Position numbers and translations under genes: made by a program. Positions 1 through 9,482 of a DNA stretch of 26,520 nucleotides are shown one piece after another; the first letter of the stretch is position 1; each line of letters starts with the position of its first letter. The stretch is from Caldipriscus sp964426895. Its GTDB lineage: Bacteria > Hydrothermota > Hydrothermia > LBFQ01. Below the pieces are notes generated by a model that worked only from the letters and a program-made list of their open reading frames with translations, was not told the origin of the DNA and made no database searches. The DNA lies in the NCBI GenBank assembly GCA_964426895.1, contig CAYRSH010000017.1, forward strand, positions 1-26,520, read 5' to 3'.

Positions 1-30
1 GGTTTGAGATATTCTAATCCTTTTCAGCGT

Positions 31-36
31 TAAAAT
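31..36 (+). promoter_or_regulatory. -10 element of the aconitase operon, leaderless type
   Basis: The hexamer TAAAAT is followed by TCCCGACTT (9 bases) and then the ATG at 46. Transcription normally begins about 7-9 bases after a -10 element, so the mRNA should begin at or next to the start codon. There is no Shine-Dalgarno sequence. No good -35 lies at 16-18 base spacing; TTGAGA at 4-9 is 21 bases away. The same layout recurs before nine other genes in the window. Confidence 0.6.
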
Positions 37-45
37 TCCCGACTT

Positions 46-2772
46 ATGAAGGGCTTAAAAGACTTCCAAAGGGTTCTGAAAACCGATAGCGGTGAATTTC
101 CATATTTTTCAATTCCCGAATACCTGCAATCCCTTGGCATAAATCCCGATAAACTCCCATATTCCATAAGGGTTTTGGTTGAAAATGCTTTGCACAGCGT
201 TGATGGTTTTCTCGTAACGGAGGAAAATTTAAAAGACATAGCGCATTGGAAACCAAAACCGAAGGAGGTTGAAATACCATATATGCCCATAAGGGTTGTC
301 TTACAAGATTTTACGGGTGTTCCCGTTGTGGTGGATTTGGCGGCTATGCGCGATGCAATGAAAGAATTGGGAGGAGACCCTAAAAGGATAAACCCGGTAA
401 TACAGTCGGATCTGGTAATAGACCATTCCGTTCAGGTTGATTATTTTGGGACGGGTTATGCATATGTGATGAATGTTAAGAAGGAACTTGAAAGGAATAG
501 GGAGAGGTATCAACTTTTGAAATGGGCTCAGAAGTCTTTTAAGAATTTTCGCGTTGTTCCAACGGGTACGGGCATCATACATCAGGTAAACCTTGAATAC
601 TTTGCAAAAGTTGTTTTTATAAAGGATGGGGTTGCGGTTCTTGATACATTATTGGGGACTGATTCACACACCACAATGATAAACGGCATAGGTGTTTTGG
701 GATGGGGGGTCGGAGGTATAGAAGCCGAGGCGGTAATGTTAGGGCAGCCCTACTATATGCTATTACCCGAAGTGGTTGGAGTAAGGCTTGTAGGTGAATT
801 GCCCGAGGGTTCTACGGCAACGGATTTGGTATTGACTATCACGGAGGTTTTAAGGAAAAAGGGTGTGGTCGGTAAATTCGTGGAATACTTTGGGCCGGCT
901 TTAAAGAATTTAAGCGTACCGGATAGGGCAACGATTGCCAACATGTCCCCTGAGTACGGTTCAACCTGCGGATATTTCCCCATAGATGAAAGGACATTGG
1001 AATATTTGAGGGGAACGGGTAGGGATGAAGAATTGGTCAAACTTGTTGAAGTTTTTGCAAAGGAACAGGGTATATTCTGGACAGCCGATTCACCAGAACC
1101 GGAGTATAGCGATGTGATTGAAATAGACCTTTCAAAGATTGAGCCGAGTGTTGCGGGTCCAAAAAGGCCGCAGGATAGAATACCTTTAAAAGACATCAAA
1201 AAATCCTTTTACATATCCCTTGAAAGGGAGTTCGGCAAAAAGCCCTTTGATAATAACCAAAAAGGTGCTTATGAATCCGAAGGCGGATTGGCCGTGAAGG
1301 AGGATGTTGCGGTTGTAGTACATGAGGGTGAGGAATTCTTCCTAACCCACGGTTCAGTTGTAATAGCCGCCATAACGAGTTGCACCAATACATCAAACCC
1401 TTCCGTTATGATAGGTGCGGGTCTTGTTGCAAAAAAGGCGGTTGAAAGGGGTTTAACGGTTAAACCTTATATAAAGACGAGTTTGGCACCCGGTTCAAGG
1501 GTGGTAACGGATTATTTGAGGGAATCGGGATTATTGCCTTACCTTGAAGCCTTACGCTTCCATGTCGTCGGTTATGGTTGCACTACATGCATAGGGAACA
1601 GTGGCCCTTTGCCCAAGAAGGTTGAAGAGGCCATTAAGGAGCACGATCTCGTCGTGACATCGGTTTTAAGCGGGAATAGAAACTTTGAGGCGAGGATCCA
1701 TCCCCTTGTAAAGGCTAACTATTTGGCATCCCCTATGCTTGTGGTTGCCTTCGCCTTGGCGGGCAGGATTGATATTGACTTTGAAAACGAACCGTTGGGA
1801 TATGACCCGAACGGAGAACCCGTATATTTGAGGGATATTTGGCCATCCCAAGGGGAAATAAGGGAATACATAGAGAGGAGTTTGAATCCGGAAATGTTCC
1901 GTAAGAGATATGCGGATGTCTTTGAGGGGGATGAGTATTGGAAGTCCTTAGAGGTAAAAGAGGGTGAAACATTTGAATGGGATCCGAATTCAACATACAT
2001 AAAGAAACCGCCATACTTTGAAAACTTTTCCTTAGAGGTGAAGCCACCCGAAGATATAAAGGGCGCCTATGTGTTGGTCGTTGGAGGGGATAGCGTAACC
2101 ACGGATCACATATCCCCCGCTGGTAGCATACACCCCGAAAGCCCCGCCGGAAAATACCTTATAGAAATGGATGTTAAACCTTCCGAATTCAACTCTTATG
2201 GTTCAAGGAGGGGAAACCATGAAGTTATGATGAGGGGTACATTTGCAAATGTGAGGTTTAGGAATTATCTGTTTAAGGAAGAGGTTAGGGGTTGGTGGAC
2301 TATATACATTCCAACGGGTGAAAAGATAAGCGTTTATGATGCCGCCATGCGGTATAAATCCGAGAACATACCTTTAATAATACTTGCGGGGAAGGAATAC
2401 GGTACGGGTTCTTCAAGGGATTGGGCGGCAAAGGGAACGGCTTTACTCGGAGTTAAGGCCGTTATAGCCGAAAGTTTTGAGAGGATCCACAGGAGCAACT
2501 TGGTCGGTATGGGTGTATTACCCTTGCAGTTTAAAGGGGGTGAAAACATGAAAACTTTGGGTTTAACGGGTTTTGAAAGATATGATATAATCGGAATAAA
2601 GGATATATATCCCCGCAAAACCTTAAAGGTTATAGCCCATAAGCCCGATGGCGGAAAAATTGAATTTGAAGTAATAGCAAGGTTGGACACACCCGTAGAG
2701 GTGGAATACTATAAACACGGGGGGATTCTTCCATATGTTTTGAGAAAAATTTATTATGGAGAACTTTCCTAA
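46..2772 (+). CDS. acnA: Aconitate hydratase (AcnA/IRP-type)
   Basis: This cytoplasmic TCA-cycle enzyme interconverts citrate and isocitrate through cis-aconitate using a [4Fe-4S] cluster. At 908 residues it has the length usual for AcnA. The cluster cysteines are visible: C446 in ITSCTN and C512 and C515 in GCTTCIGNSG, which is the spacing known for this family. The N-terminal half carries DSHTTMINGIGVLGWGVGG around residue 204, and the C-terminal swivel domain carries GKEYGTGSSRDWAAKG near residue 782. The ATG at 46 is chosen because a -10 hexamer ends 9 bases before it. The gene's end overlaps the start of the penicillin-binding protein gene by 17 bases, so the two are probably translated in a coupled way. 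An RNA-binding role like that of eukaryotic IRP cannot be read from sequence. Confidence 0.97.
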   Translation: MKGLKDFQRVLKTDSGEFPYFSIPEYLQSLGINPDKLPYSIRVLVENALHSVDGFLVTEENLKDIAHWKPKPKEVEIPYMPIRVVLQDFTGVPVVVDLAAMRDAMKELGGDPKRINPVIQSDLVIDHSVQVDYFGTGYAYVMNVKKELERNRERYQLLKWAQKSFKNFRVVPTGTGIIHQVNLEYFAKVVFIKDGVAVLDTLLGTDSHTTMINGIGVLGWGVGGIEAEAVMLGQPYYMLLPEVVGVRLVGELPEGSTATDLVLTITEVLRKKGVVGKFVEYFGPALKNLSVPDRATIANMSPEYGSTCGYFPIDERTLEYLRGTGRDEELVKLVEVFAKEQGIFWTADSPEPEYSDVIEIDLSKIEPSVAGPKRPQDRIPLKDIKKSFYISLEREFGKKPFDNNQKGAYESEGGLAVKEDVAVVVHEGEEFFLTHGSVVIAAITSCTNTSNPSVMIGAGLVAKKAVERGLTVKPYIKTSLAPGSRVVTDYLRESGLLPYLEALRFHVVGYGCTTCIGNSGPLPKKVEEAIKEHDLVVTSVLSGNRNFEARIHPLVKANYLASPMLVVAFALAGRIDIDFENEPLGYDPNGEPVYLRDIWPSQGEIREYIERSLNPEMFRKRYADVFEGDEYWKSLEVKEGETFEWDPNSTYIKKPPYFENFSLEVKPPEDIKGAYVLVVGGDSVTTDHISPAGSIHPESPAGKYLIEMDVKPSEFNSYGSRRGNHEVMMRGTFANVRFRNYLFKEEVRGWWTIYIPTGEKISVYDAAMRYKSENIPLIILAGKEYGTGSSRDWAAKGTALLGVKAVIAESFERIHRSNLVGMGVLPLQFKGGENMKTLGLTGFERYDIIGIKDIYPRKTLKVIAHKPDGGKIEFEVIARLDTPVEVEYYKHGGILPYVLRKIYYGELS

Positions 2773-4783
2773 GAAAGAACTCAGGAATTTCTTATTAACC
2801 GGTGTTGTCGTTTTTATACTTTATTGCTTGGGTTTTCTACTCCTAGGCTTGATAGTTTTATGGGCTTCGCCACAACTACCGGATGTTGAGAAGTTGGAGG
2901 CCTTTAAACCCCCGCAGGCCACAACCCTTTACGATAGGCATGGAAGGGTTATATACCAGTTTTACGAGGAGAGGAGGGAGTATATAACCCTTGACAAAAT
3001 ATCCGACGCTTTAAAAAATGCCTTTATATCCCTTGAAGATAGAAAGTTTTACAGCCATTGGGGTTTTGATCTGAGAAGGACATTTACGGCATTGGTTATA
3101 AACTTGGTTTCCTTACGGATAAGGCAGGGGGGTTCAACCATAACCCAACAGTTGGCGAGAAATATGTTCCTCGGACACGAAAGGACCATTAAGAGGAAAA
3201 TCTTAGAGTTGGCGTTAGCCTTAAAACTCGAATCCACATTTACAAAGGATGAAATACTTGAAAGGTACCTAAACCAAATATACTTTGGGGAAGGGGTTTA
3301 TGGGGTTCAATCCGCCGCTAAGTTCTTTTTCGGCAAGAATGCAAAGGATATAGATATAAACGAGGCGGCTTTACTCGCCGGATTGCCAAAAAGTCCGAAT
3401 GCATACTCCCCTTATAAATATCCCGAAAGGGCGGACTCCCGTAGAAAGGTTGTCTTATACGCAATGCTTAAAAACGGTGTAATAACAAAAAGGCAGTACG
3501 ACAGTTTGATAAACATACAACCAAAATTACAACCCCGTCCAAAAACCACATTCGGGGGGGATGCCCCTTACTTTGCGGAATTGGTTCGGTTGTATGTAAT
3601 TGAAAAATACGGTGAGGACTTTTTGTACAAAGGTGGGGGGAAAATATACACTACCTTGGATTTGGACATGCAGAGAATAGCAAACGATGTTGTAAAAAGC
3701 ACTTTGGATAATTACGAGAAAAAGTGGAAATTCCTAAAGCCGAAGTATATGGATTACAAGGGTGGGGAGCCGAAATACCTTCAAGCGGCCTTAATAGCAT
3801 ACGATACCTTGGGGGGAATTTTGGCATATGTTGGTGGGAGGGATTTCCAACATTCGCAATTTGACAGGGTTAGGCAGGCCAAAAGGCAACCGGGTTCAGC
3901 CTTTAAGGTTTTTGTATATACCGCGGCGTTTTCAAGGGGGTACTCTCCCGGCGATACCATAAGGGACGAAGAGGTTGAAATTGTTGATGAGTCGGGTAGG
4001 ATATGGTCCCCGAAAAACTATGATGGAAAATATGAGGGTTTGATAACTTTAAGGAGGGCTTTGGCTTTATCAAAAAATGTTCCGGCGGTTAAATTAACCC
4101 TTGACATAGGACCGTATTACATAGCCGATGTTGCGAGAAAAATGGGTATAACAACCTCCATAAAACCCTATCCATCAATGGCATTGGGAGGTATAGAGGT
4201 AACCCTTTGGGATTTGACAAGGGCGTTTGGAACTTTAATGGATAAAGGAAAGAGGTTTAACCCATACTTTATAACCCGCATTGAGGATGCCTACGGGAAT
4301 GTTTTAGAAGAAAACCATCCCACACTCGTACAGGTTTTAGACCCAAATGTGGCAAAAATGACAACATATACCTTAACATTCGTCGTGTGTTGCGGAACTG
4401 CATATAACAGCAGATATTACGGGTGGGATAATGCAAAAATGCCGGCTGCTGGAAAAACGGGAACCACGGATGATTACAAGGATACATGGTTTGTGGGGTT
4501 TTCTCCCTATATGGTTACGGGTGTTTGGGTGGGATATGACAGTTTGAAGGTTATATTTTACGGGGCCACGGGTTCGGAATTGGCGGTGCCAATTTGGGCA
4601 AAGTTTATGGCGCAGGTTCATAAGGGTTTGAAACCCAAAAACTTTGATTTTTCCGGTCCTTTCAAGTTTGTAAATATATGTTCGGAATCCCTTAAACTCG
4701 CAAGGGAAAGTTGCCCAAAGAAAACCTTGGAGATGTTCTGGGCTGGCAGGGAACCCCAAGACAGTTGCGATATACACAAGTGA
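2756..4783 (+). CDS. mrcA: Class A penicillin-binding protein 1A (bifunctional)
   Basis: This is a peptidoglycan synthase anchored in the inner membrane, with glycan polymerisation and transpeptidation domains outside the membrane. A short basic N-terminus is followed by one membrane segment (about residues 12-36). The glycosyltransferase (GT51) domain shows EDRKFYSHWG (catalytic E94) and QGGSTITQQLARN (about 124-136). The transpeptidase domain shows all three active-site motifs: S381-A-F-K384, S439-K-N441 and K567-T-G-T570. Its 675 residues suit a PBP1A without extra C-terminal domains. The ATG at 2756 lies inside the last codons of aconitase and has no Shine-Dalgarno sequence, so coupling is likely. 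The stop shares bases with the GTG start of recG. A CC pair at 545-546 between SKN and KTG, plus a cysteine-containing tail, are mild oddities. Confidence 0.96.
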   Translation: MENFPKKELRNFLLTGVVVFILYCLGFLLLGLIVLWASPQLPDVEKLEAFKPPQATTLYDRHGRVIYQFYEERREYITLDKISDALKNAFISLEDRKFYSHWGFDLRRTFTALVINLVSLRIRQGGSTITQQLARNMFLGHERTIKRKILELALALKLESTFTKDEILERYLNQIYFGEGVYGVQSAAKFFFGKNAKDIDINEAALLAGLPKSPNAYSPYKYPERADSRRKVVLYAMLKNGVITKRQYDSLINIQPKLQPRPKTTFGGDAPYFAELVRLYVIEKYGEDFLYKGGGKIYTTLDLDMQRIANDVVKSTLDNYEKKWKFLKPKYMDYKGGEPKYLQAALIAYDTLGGILAYVGGRDFQHSQFDRVRQAKRQPGSAFKVFVYTAAFSRGYSPGDTIRDEEVEIVDESGRIWSPKNYDGKYEGLITLRRALALSKNVPAVKLTLDIGPYYIADVARKMGITTSIKPYPSMALGGIEVTLWDLTRAFGTLMDKGKRFNPYFITRIEDAYGNVLEENHPTLVQVLDPNVAKMTTYTLTFVVCCGTAYNSRYYGWDNAKMPAAGKTGTTDDYKDTWFVGFSPYMVTGVWVGYDSLKVIFYGATGSELAVPIWAKFMAQVHKGLKPKNFDFSGPFKFVNICSESLKLARESCPKKTLEMFWAGREPQDSCDIHK

Positions 4784-6837
4784 AGTTGGATTTAGAGGTT
4801 AGGTTTTTAAAAGGGGTTGGAGAGAGCAGGGCTAAAAAGTTAAGGAAACTTGGGATAAAAACCGTTGAAGATTTGCTGTTTTTCTTACCCAGAAGGTATA
4901 TAATAAGGAATGAGATAAAGAGGATAGCGTATATAAAAGCCGGTGAGGATGTTGTTGTTAGGGGTAGGGTTATAAAGAAGTTTAAAAGGTATAGGGAAAA
5001 CAATATATCGGAGGCGGTTATAGTTATATCCGACGGGTCGGGAATAGTTGAACTCATATGGAGGAATATGGAATTCATCCTCGGAAAATACGAGATAGGA
5101 GATATAGTCGTTGCGGCTGGTAGGGCTTATTCTGGTAGGAGTTTTGGAAGTTTTAGGATTTACCATCCAGAGATGGCAACCGAAGATGAACTCGTGGGTG
5201 TAACCCCAATATATCCCCAAACGGAGGGATTAAAATCAAAAACAATCCACAAACTCGTGGAAATCGCTTTAAAAAGTGTTGAAATACCCGAAACCCTACC
5301 GGAATACATTGTCAAAAGTAGGAATTTGGTGTCCTTAAAAGATGCCCTATACTATCTGCACTTTCCTAATAGCGAAGAAGAGATTTTGCAGGGGAAAAAG
5401 AGGGTAATTTACGAGCAGTTTTTAAAGTTTTATTTGGCGTTAAACATATCCGCCTCTTTCGGAAAGAGAAAGGCCATACCGTTAAAAAGAACGGGAAAAT
5501 ATACGGATGCCTTTGTAAAAAGCCTTCCCTTTAAACTAACCGAAGAGCAGATAAGGGTTATGGGGGAGATAGGGGAAGATATGTCCAAAGACGAGGCTAT
5601 GCATAGACTTTTGCAGGGTGATGTTGGTTCGGGTAAGACGGTTGTACTCCTTTGGAGTGCCCTTATAGCAATAGAAAACGGTTATCAGGCAGCCTTAATG
5701 GCCCCTACGGAAATACTCGCAGAACAGATATTTTCCGTTGCATACAGGTATTTAAAGCCTTTGGGAATAAATGTGGTTTTACTTACGAGTTCCCAGAAGG
5801 GTAAGGTTAAAAGGATGGTAAGGGAGGAGGTTAGAAGTGGAAGGGCGCAATTGGTGATTGGAACCCACGCATTGATTACAGATGAGACGGTTTTTAAAAA
5901 CCTGGTTTTGGCCATAGTTGATGAGCAACACAGGTTTGGTGTGGCGCAGAGGGCAAGGCTCGTTGAGAAGGCGAAGGATTATTATCCCCACTTTCTCGTT
6001 TCAACCGCAACCCCCATACCGAGGACATTAGCCCTAACCGTATACGGTGATTTAAAGGTTTCAAGGATAACCAAAAGGCCATTTAAAACCGTTGTATATA
6101 ACCGCGTTGTAAGGAAAGGCCAGAGGTTAAACCTATACAAATGGCTTTTTAGAAAGATTATAGAGACGAAAAGGCAAGCGTATGTGATAGCGCCTTTGAT
6201 AGAGGAGAGTGAAAAGTTGCAATTGATATCCGTTCAAAAGTTATACGAAAACCTAATATCCATAGCACCACCTGAAATAAATGTGGGCTTAATACACGGG
6301 AAAATGAAACTTGATGAGAGGAACGAGGTTATGGAAAGGTTTAGGAGTGGTGAAATACATATACTGGTTTCAACAACCATAGTTGAGGTGGGTGTTGATG
6401 TTCCAAACGCAAAGTTTATGGTGGTTGAGGATGCCCACAGGTTTGGAATAGCGCAGTTGCACCAGTTAAGGGGTAGGATTTTGAGAAATGAGGAGCCGGC
6501 GTTTTTCATAATGGTGGTTCCGGAGAAAATGGGTTATGATGCGTATTTAAGGATAAAGGCCGTTGAAAGCATTACCGACGGCTTTATTTTGGCCGAGGAA
6601 GATATGAAGATAAGGGGTCCGGGGGAGATAATAGGAACAAAACAGCATGGGGAGTGGTCGTTAAAGGGGATAAACCTTGTAGAAATTTCATCCGATGAGA
6701 GGTTTTTAAAAATCGTTGAAGTTGCGAAAAAGGATGCGGAATACATTTTAACAAGGGACCCAGACTTGTTATTGGAAAGGAATAAATTGCTAAGGGAAAC
6801 CCTCCAAAACTTCAAGGATGCCATAACGGTTGGTTGA
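4780..6837 (+). CDS. recG: ATP-dependent DNA helicase RecG
   Basis: RecG regresses stalled replication forks and branch-migrates Holliday junctions. The N-terminus holds the wedge-domain entry (FLKGVGESRAKKLRKLGI) leading into an OB-fold. Superfamily 2 helicase motifs follow in order: GDVGSGKT (about 280-287), APTEILAEQ, DEQHRFG (about 381-387), STATPIPRT, TTIVEVGVDVP and QLRGRILR. I chose the GTG at 4780 because it overlaps the preceding stop as GTGA and gives a 685-residue protein whose first residues (VKLDLEVRFLKG) begin right at the conserved wedge. A start at ATG 4711 is also open, but would add 23 residues read from inside the penicillin-binding protein gene. The gene ends 12 bases before the convergent secF stop. 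Confidence 0.96.
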   Translation: MKLDLEVRFLKGVGESRAKKLRKLGIKTVEDLLFFLPRRYIIRNEIKRIAYIKAGEDVVVRGRVIKKFKRYRENNISEAVIVISDGSGIVELIWRNMEFILGKYEIGDIVVAAGRAYSGRSFGSFRIYHPEMATEDELVGVTPIYPQTEGLKSKTIHKLVEIALKSVEIPETLPEYIVKSRNLVSLKDALYYLHFPNSEEEILQGKKRVIYEQFLKFYLALNISASFGKRKAIPLKRTGKYTDAFVKSLPFKLTEEQIRVMGEIGEDMSKDEAMHRLLQGDVGSGKTVVLLWSALIAIENGYQAALMAPTEILAEQIFSVAYRYLKPLGINVVLLTSSQKGKVKRMVREEVRSGRAQLVIGTHALITDETVFKNLVLAIVDEQHRFGVAQRARLVEKAKDYYPHFLVSTATPIPRTLALTVYGDLKVSRITKRPFKTVVYNRVVRKGQRLNLYKWLFRKIIETKRQAYVIAPLIEESEKLQLISVQKLYENLISIAPPEINVGLIHGKMKLDERNEVMERFRSGEIHILVSTTIVEVGVDVPNAKFMVVEDAHRFGIAQLHQLRGRILRNEEPAFFIMVVPEKMGYDAYLRIKAVESITDGFILAEEDMKIRGPGEIIGTKQHGEWSLKGINLVEISSDERFLKIVEVAKKDAEYILTRDPDLLLERNKLLRETLQNFKDAITVG

Positions 6838-6849
6838 AGTTTAGGGATT

Positions 6850-7761
6850 TTATCTCTCCCTTCTAAGCCTCCAATCCAATACCAAAGCCGCCACAACGAA
6901 TATTGACGAATAGGTACCCACAATTATACCTATGGTCATAACAAAGGCAAAATTGAATAGAACGGGTCCTCCAAAGAACAGAATGGCCAACACAACTATT
7001 AGTGTGGTAAATGAGGTTATAACCGTTCTTGAAAGCGTGGAATTTATCGCACTGTTAAAGATCTTTATGAGTTCCTTTGCCGAAAACTCCATCAGTTTAA
7101 ACCTTCCTAAGTATTCCCTTACCCTGTCCGCTATCACTATGGAGTCGTTTATTGAATAACCTATAAGGGTTAGAACCGCCGCTATTACGGTCATATCCGT
7201 TTCAAAACCGAACAGGGAGTATATACCCCAAGAGATTATCGCATCGTGGAATAGCGCTAAGGTAGCCGCCAAACCGAAAACTAAATCAAACCTAAACCAT
7301 ATGTATATGAGTATCACTATTAAACCCAAAATGCTCAGGAATATTGCCGTTGTCCTCAATTCGGATCCTATACGGGGGCCCACTACATCCGACCTGTCAA
7401 GCCTAACCTTTTTGCCGAGTTTGTTTTCTAATATCTTCACAACACTGTCCGCTTCAACCCCTTCGGAATATTTTATCAAGAATTCGTTGGCCTGTCCTAT
7501 GTTTTGGATTTCCGCCCTTATCCCCGCACCGAGAATTGCACCCCTAACCCTTTCAATTGGGGCTTCAACATACACCTGCACCAACCTACCACCCGTGAAA
7601 TCTATGGACCATGTTTGTTTCAACCCCGCCAATCCCCCCAAAGGTGTTAGTCTCAAAAGTATCCCCACCAATCCAAGCATTACGAGGATTCCGGAAATCA
7701 AATATGCTATCCTTCGCTTGCCCATGAAATCAAAGTTTAAATCGTAAAGGAACTTGAACAT
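6850..7761 (-). CDS. secF: Protein translocase subunit SecF
   Basis: SecF works with SecD in the inner membrane, using proton-motive force to pull exported proteins through SecYEG. The 303-residue protein has the family layout: an N-terminal membrane helix (about 17-37), the conserved IDFTGG motif (about 53-58) opening a periplasmic domain, then five membrane helices from about residue 125, with the D-V-V-G-P-R-I-G segment just before them. The start at 7761 is supported by AAGGAGGG five bases upstream, one of only two clear Shine-Dalgarno sequences in the window. An in-frame start 21 bases further up would lie inside that site. The gene follows secD, whose stop codon sits inside the Shine-Dalgarno sequence. 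Confidence 0.95.
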   Translation of the reverse strand: MFKFLYDLNFDFMGKRRIAYLISGILVMLGLVGILLRLTPLGGLAGLKQTWSIDFTGGRLVQVYVEAPIERVRGAILGAGIRAEIQNIGQANEFLIKYSEGVEADSVVKILENKLGKKVRLDRSDVVGPRIGSELRTTAIFLSILGLIVILIYIWFRFDLVFGLAATLALFHDAIISWGIYSLFGFETDMTVIAAVLTLIGYSINDSIVIADRVREYLGRFKLMEFSAKELIKIFNSAINSTLSRTVITSFTTLIVVLAILFFGGPVLFNFAFVMTIGIIVGTYSSIFVVAALVLDWRLRRER

Positions 7762-7765
7762 TTTT

Positions 7766-7773
7766 CCCTCCTT
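7766..7773 (-). promoter_or_regulatory. Strong Shine-Dalgarno sequence for secF
   Basis: On the minus strand AAGGAGGG lies 4-5 bases before the secF ATG at 7761 and overlaps the secD stop codon (7772-7774). It shows that the organism can use canonical ribosome binding sites even though most of the genes here lack them. Confidence 0.8.
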
Positions 7774-9337
7774 ATACCGCAACCTCTTTCCACTTTAACT
7801 CTTCCAACAAAATATCAAATATCCAGCGCGTCATTACAACGGATGTGAATAGGTTTACCACAATACCTATGCTCAAAACTACGGCAAAACCCCTGATAGG
7901 GCCCGTACCCAAGAACATCAGAACTAAGGATGTTAAAAGCGTTGTTATATTTGCGTCCAAGATGGTACGGGTTGCGTTTGAATAACCGCTTTCAAGGGCG
8001 GTTCTGAAAGGATTCCCCTTTCTCAGTTCTTCCCTCATCCTCTCAAATATGAGGACATTTGAATCAACCGCCATACCAACCGTTAGAATAAGCCCCGCCA
8101 TTCCGGGCATGGTTAGTGTTGCGTTTAACATGGCCATAAAGGCCAATATAAGGACTAAGTTTGCCAAAAGGGCGATGTTTGCTATAACCCCGCCAAACCT
8201 ATAATAAAGTATCATAAACAGTACCACGGCTATAAACGCCAAGACGAAAGCCCTCATACCCATTTCTATGGAATCTTTTCCTAAGGTAGGTCCAACCACC
8301 CTCTCTTCCTCTATCTTAACCGGTACGGGCAACGCGCCGGCCCTTAAAATGGCCGCCAAATCCCTGGCCTCTTGTAGTGTTGGGATACCAGTTATCTGGG
8401 CACTACCCGTGGGAATTTTTTCTTGAATTCTTGGAGCGGATTGCACTATGCCGTCCAAAACTATCGCCAATCTTTTACCGACATTTTCGCCGGTAATCCT
8501 CGCGAATATAGCCGCCCCCGTCCTATCAAACCTCAGTTGCACCACGGGTTGCCCCGCAGCCTGTTGCTGTCCAATTGTGGCATTTGCATCCACCAAATAT
8601 GCACCCGTAAGGGGGGTTTCGGCCTTTACCATAAAGAGTTTTCTAAACTTCTTCCCGTTAATCTCCTTTGTGGCCCCCCAAAGGATTTCATAACCAGGGG
8701 GTACGAGTTTTTTTACCTCGGGTAAATTCAAAATGCTATCCACCTTAGCCCAATTTTCTTCTGCAACCGCAACATCACCTTCCAATCCCACCAGCAGTTT
8801 TGAAAACGGCCCGCTCAACTTTGCGGTATCCTCTTTGTTAAAAATGCCGGTTGTTTTCTCACCTTTCAAAACCCTATCAACCCCCCTAATAAAATCAACG
8901 AACAACTTTTCATCCGCTAATAGTTTAAACTCCAAAAGGGCGGTTTTTCCTATAATCATCCTCGCCCTCTCCTTACTGACAACACCCGGCAATTGCACGA
9001 TTATCTTATCCTCACCCACTTTTTGGATAACCGGTTCAAATACCCCCAACTGGTCAACCCTGTTCCTTATAACCTCAACAACCCTATCCGCGGCATCCTT
9101 TGCCTGTTCGGGTTTTAGTTTGGATTTGTCAATGGATAGGACCATATACATACCCCCTTGTATATCTAAACCGAGGTTTAAGGAGTTCCTCATCAACTTT
9201 TGGAATTCGTAGGGGTTCATCTTCTCCTTTTCCTCTTGGGGCATGGTTAAAACCCTATAAGTTGGGTATAACAGCCATAAACCCCCGACAAACACTACGA
9301 GAATAATTATCAACCTTATTAGGTTCTTGTTGGACAT
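7772..9337 (-). CDS. secD: Protein translocase subunit SecD
   Basis: SecD is the larger partner of SecF in late-stage Sec export. Its 521 residues show one N-terminal membrane helix (about 7-26), the SecD signature LGLDIQGGMYMVL (about 55-67), a long periplasmic region with RVDQLGV and DGIVQSAP, and five membrane helices from about residue 350, including GMAVDSNVLIFERMREE near 421-437. I place the start at ATG 9337 (MSNKNLIRL) because it leads directly into the first helix and a TATAAT hexamer lies 9 bases upstream. An in-frame ATG at 9376 would add 13 basic residues, lies upstream of that -10 element and would not be transcribed from it. Confidence 0.95.
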   Translation of the reverse strand: MSNKNLIRLIIILVVFVGGLWLLYPTYRVLTMPQEEKEKMNPYEFQKLMRNSLNLGLDIQGGMYMVLSIDKSKLKPEQAKDAADRVVEVIRNRVDQLGVFEPVIQKVGEDKIIVQLPGVVSKERARMIIGKTALLEFKLLADEKLFVDFIRGVDRVLKGEKTTGIFNKEDTAKLSGPFSKLLVGLEGDVAVAEENWAKVDSILNLPEVKKLVPPGYEILWGATKEINGKKFRKLFMVKAETPLTGAYLVDANATIGQQQAAGQPVVQLRFDRTGAAIFARITGENVGKRLAIVLDGIVQSAPRIQEKIPTGSAQITGIPTLQEARDLAAILRAGALPVPVKIEEERVVGPTLGKDSIEMGMRAFVLAFIAVVLFMILYYRFGGVIANIALLANLVLILAFMAMLNATLTMPGMAGLILTVGMAVDSNVLIFERMREELRKGNPFRTALESGYSNATRTILDANITTLLTSLVLMFLGTGPIRGFAVVLSIGIVVNLFTSVVMTRWIFDILLEELKWKEVAV

Positions 9338-9346
9338 AGAGCGGGA

Positions 9347-9352
9347 ATTATA
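9347..9352 (-). promoter_or_regulatory. -10 element of secDF, leaderless type
   Basis: On the minus strand a perfect TATAAT is followed by TCCCGCTCT (9 bases) and the secD ATG. The discriminator closely resembles those of the aconitase and lytic transglycosylase promoters. No convincing -35 is present at 16-18 bases. The region lies back to back with the tRNA promoter. Confidence 0.65.
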
Positions 9353-9365
9353 CCTCCGTTTTATT

Positions 9366-9396
9366 TTCACACACACTAATCGTTCAGGTATAAAAT
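9366..9396 (+). promoter_or_regulatory. Promoter of the tRNA and downstream barrel operon
   Basis: TTCACA (9366-9371, five of six matches to TTGACA) is followed by a 17-base spacer and TATAAA at 9389-9394, within TATAAAAT. A discriminator ATCCGCTTC follows, like those of the protein-gene promoters here. Transcription should start around 9401-9405, only a few bases before the tRNA. It is the only promoter I can see for the genes up to about 13862. Confidence 0.6.
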
Positions 9397-9407
9397 ATCC
9401 GCTTCGG

Positions 9408-9481
<74 letters not shown>

Positions 9482-9482
9482 C

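Noticed and set aside
753..1199. 148-residue open frame on the minus strand inside aconitase
   Set aside because: It is opposite a strongly conserved enzyme gene, has low-complexity composition and no start signal; it is a shadow frame. The same holds for the minus-strand frame at 2334-2690.
4711..4779. Longer recG start at ATG 4711
   Set aside because: The extra 23 residues are read from within the PBP1A gene and do not resemble RecG; GTG 4780 with a GTGA overlap fits the local pattern.
9338..9376. Upstream secD start at 9376
   Set aside because: It lies upstream of the TATAAT at 9347-9352 and would not be on the predicted transcript.
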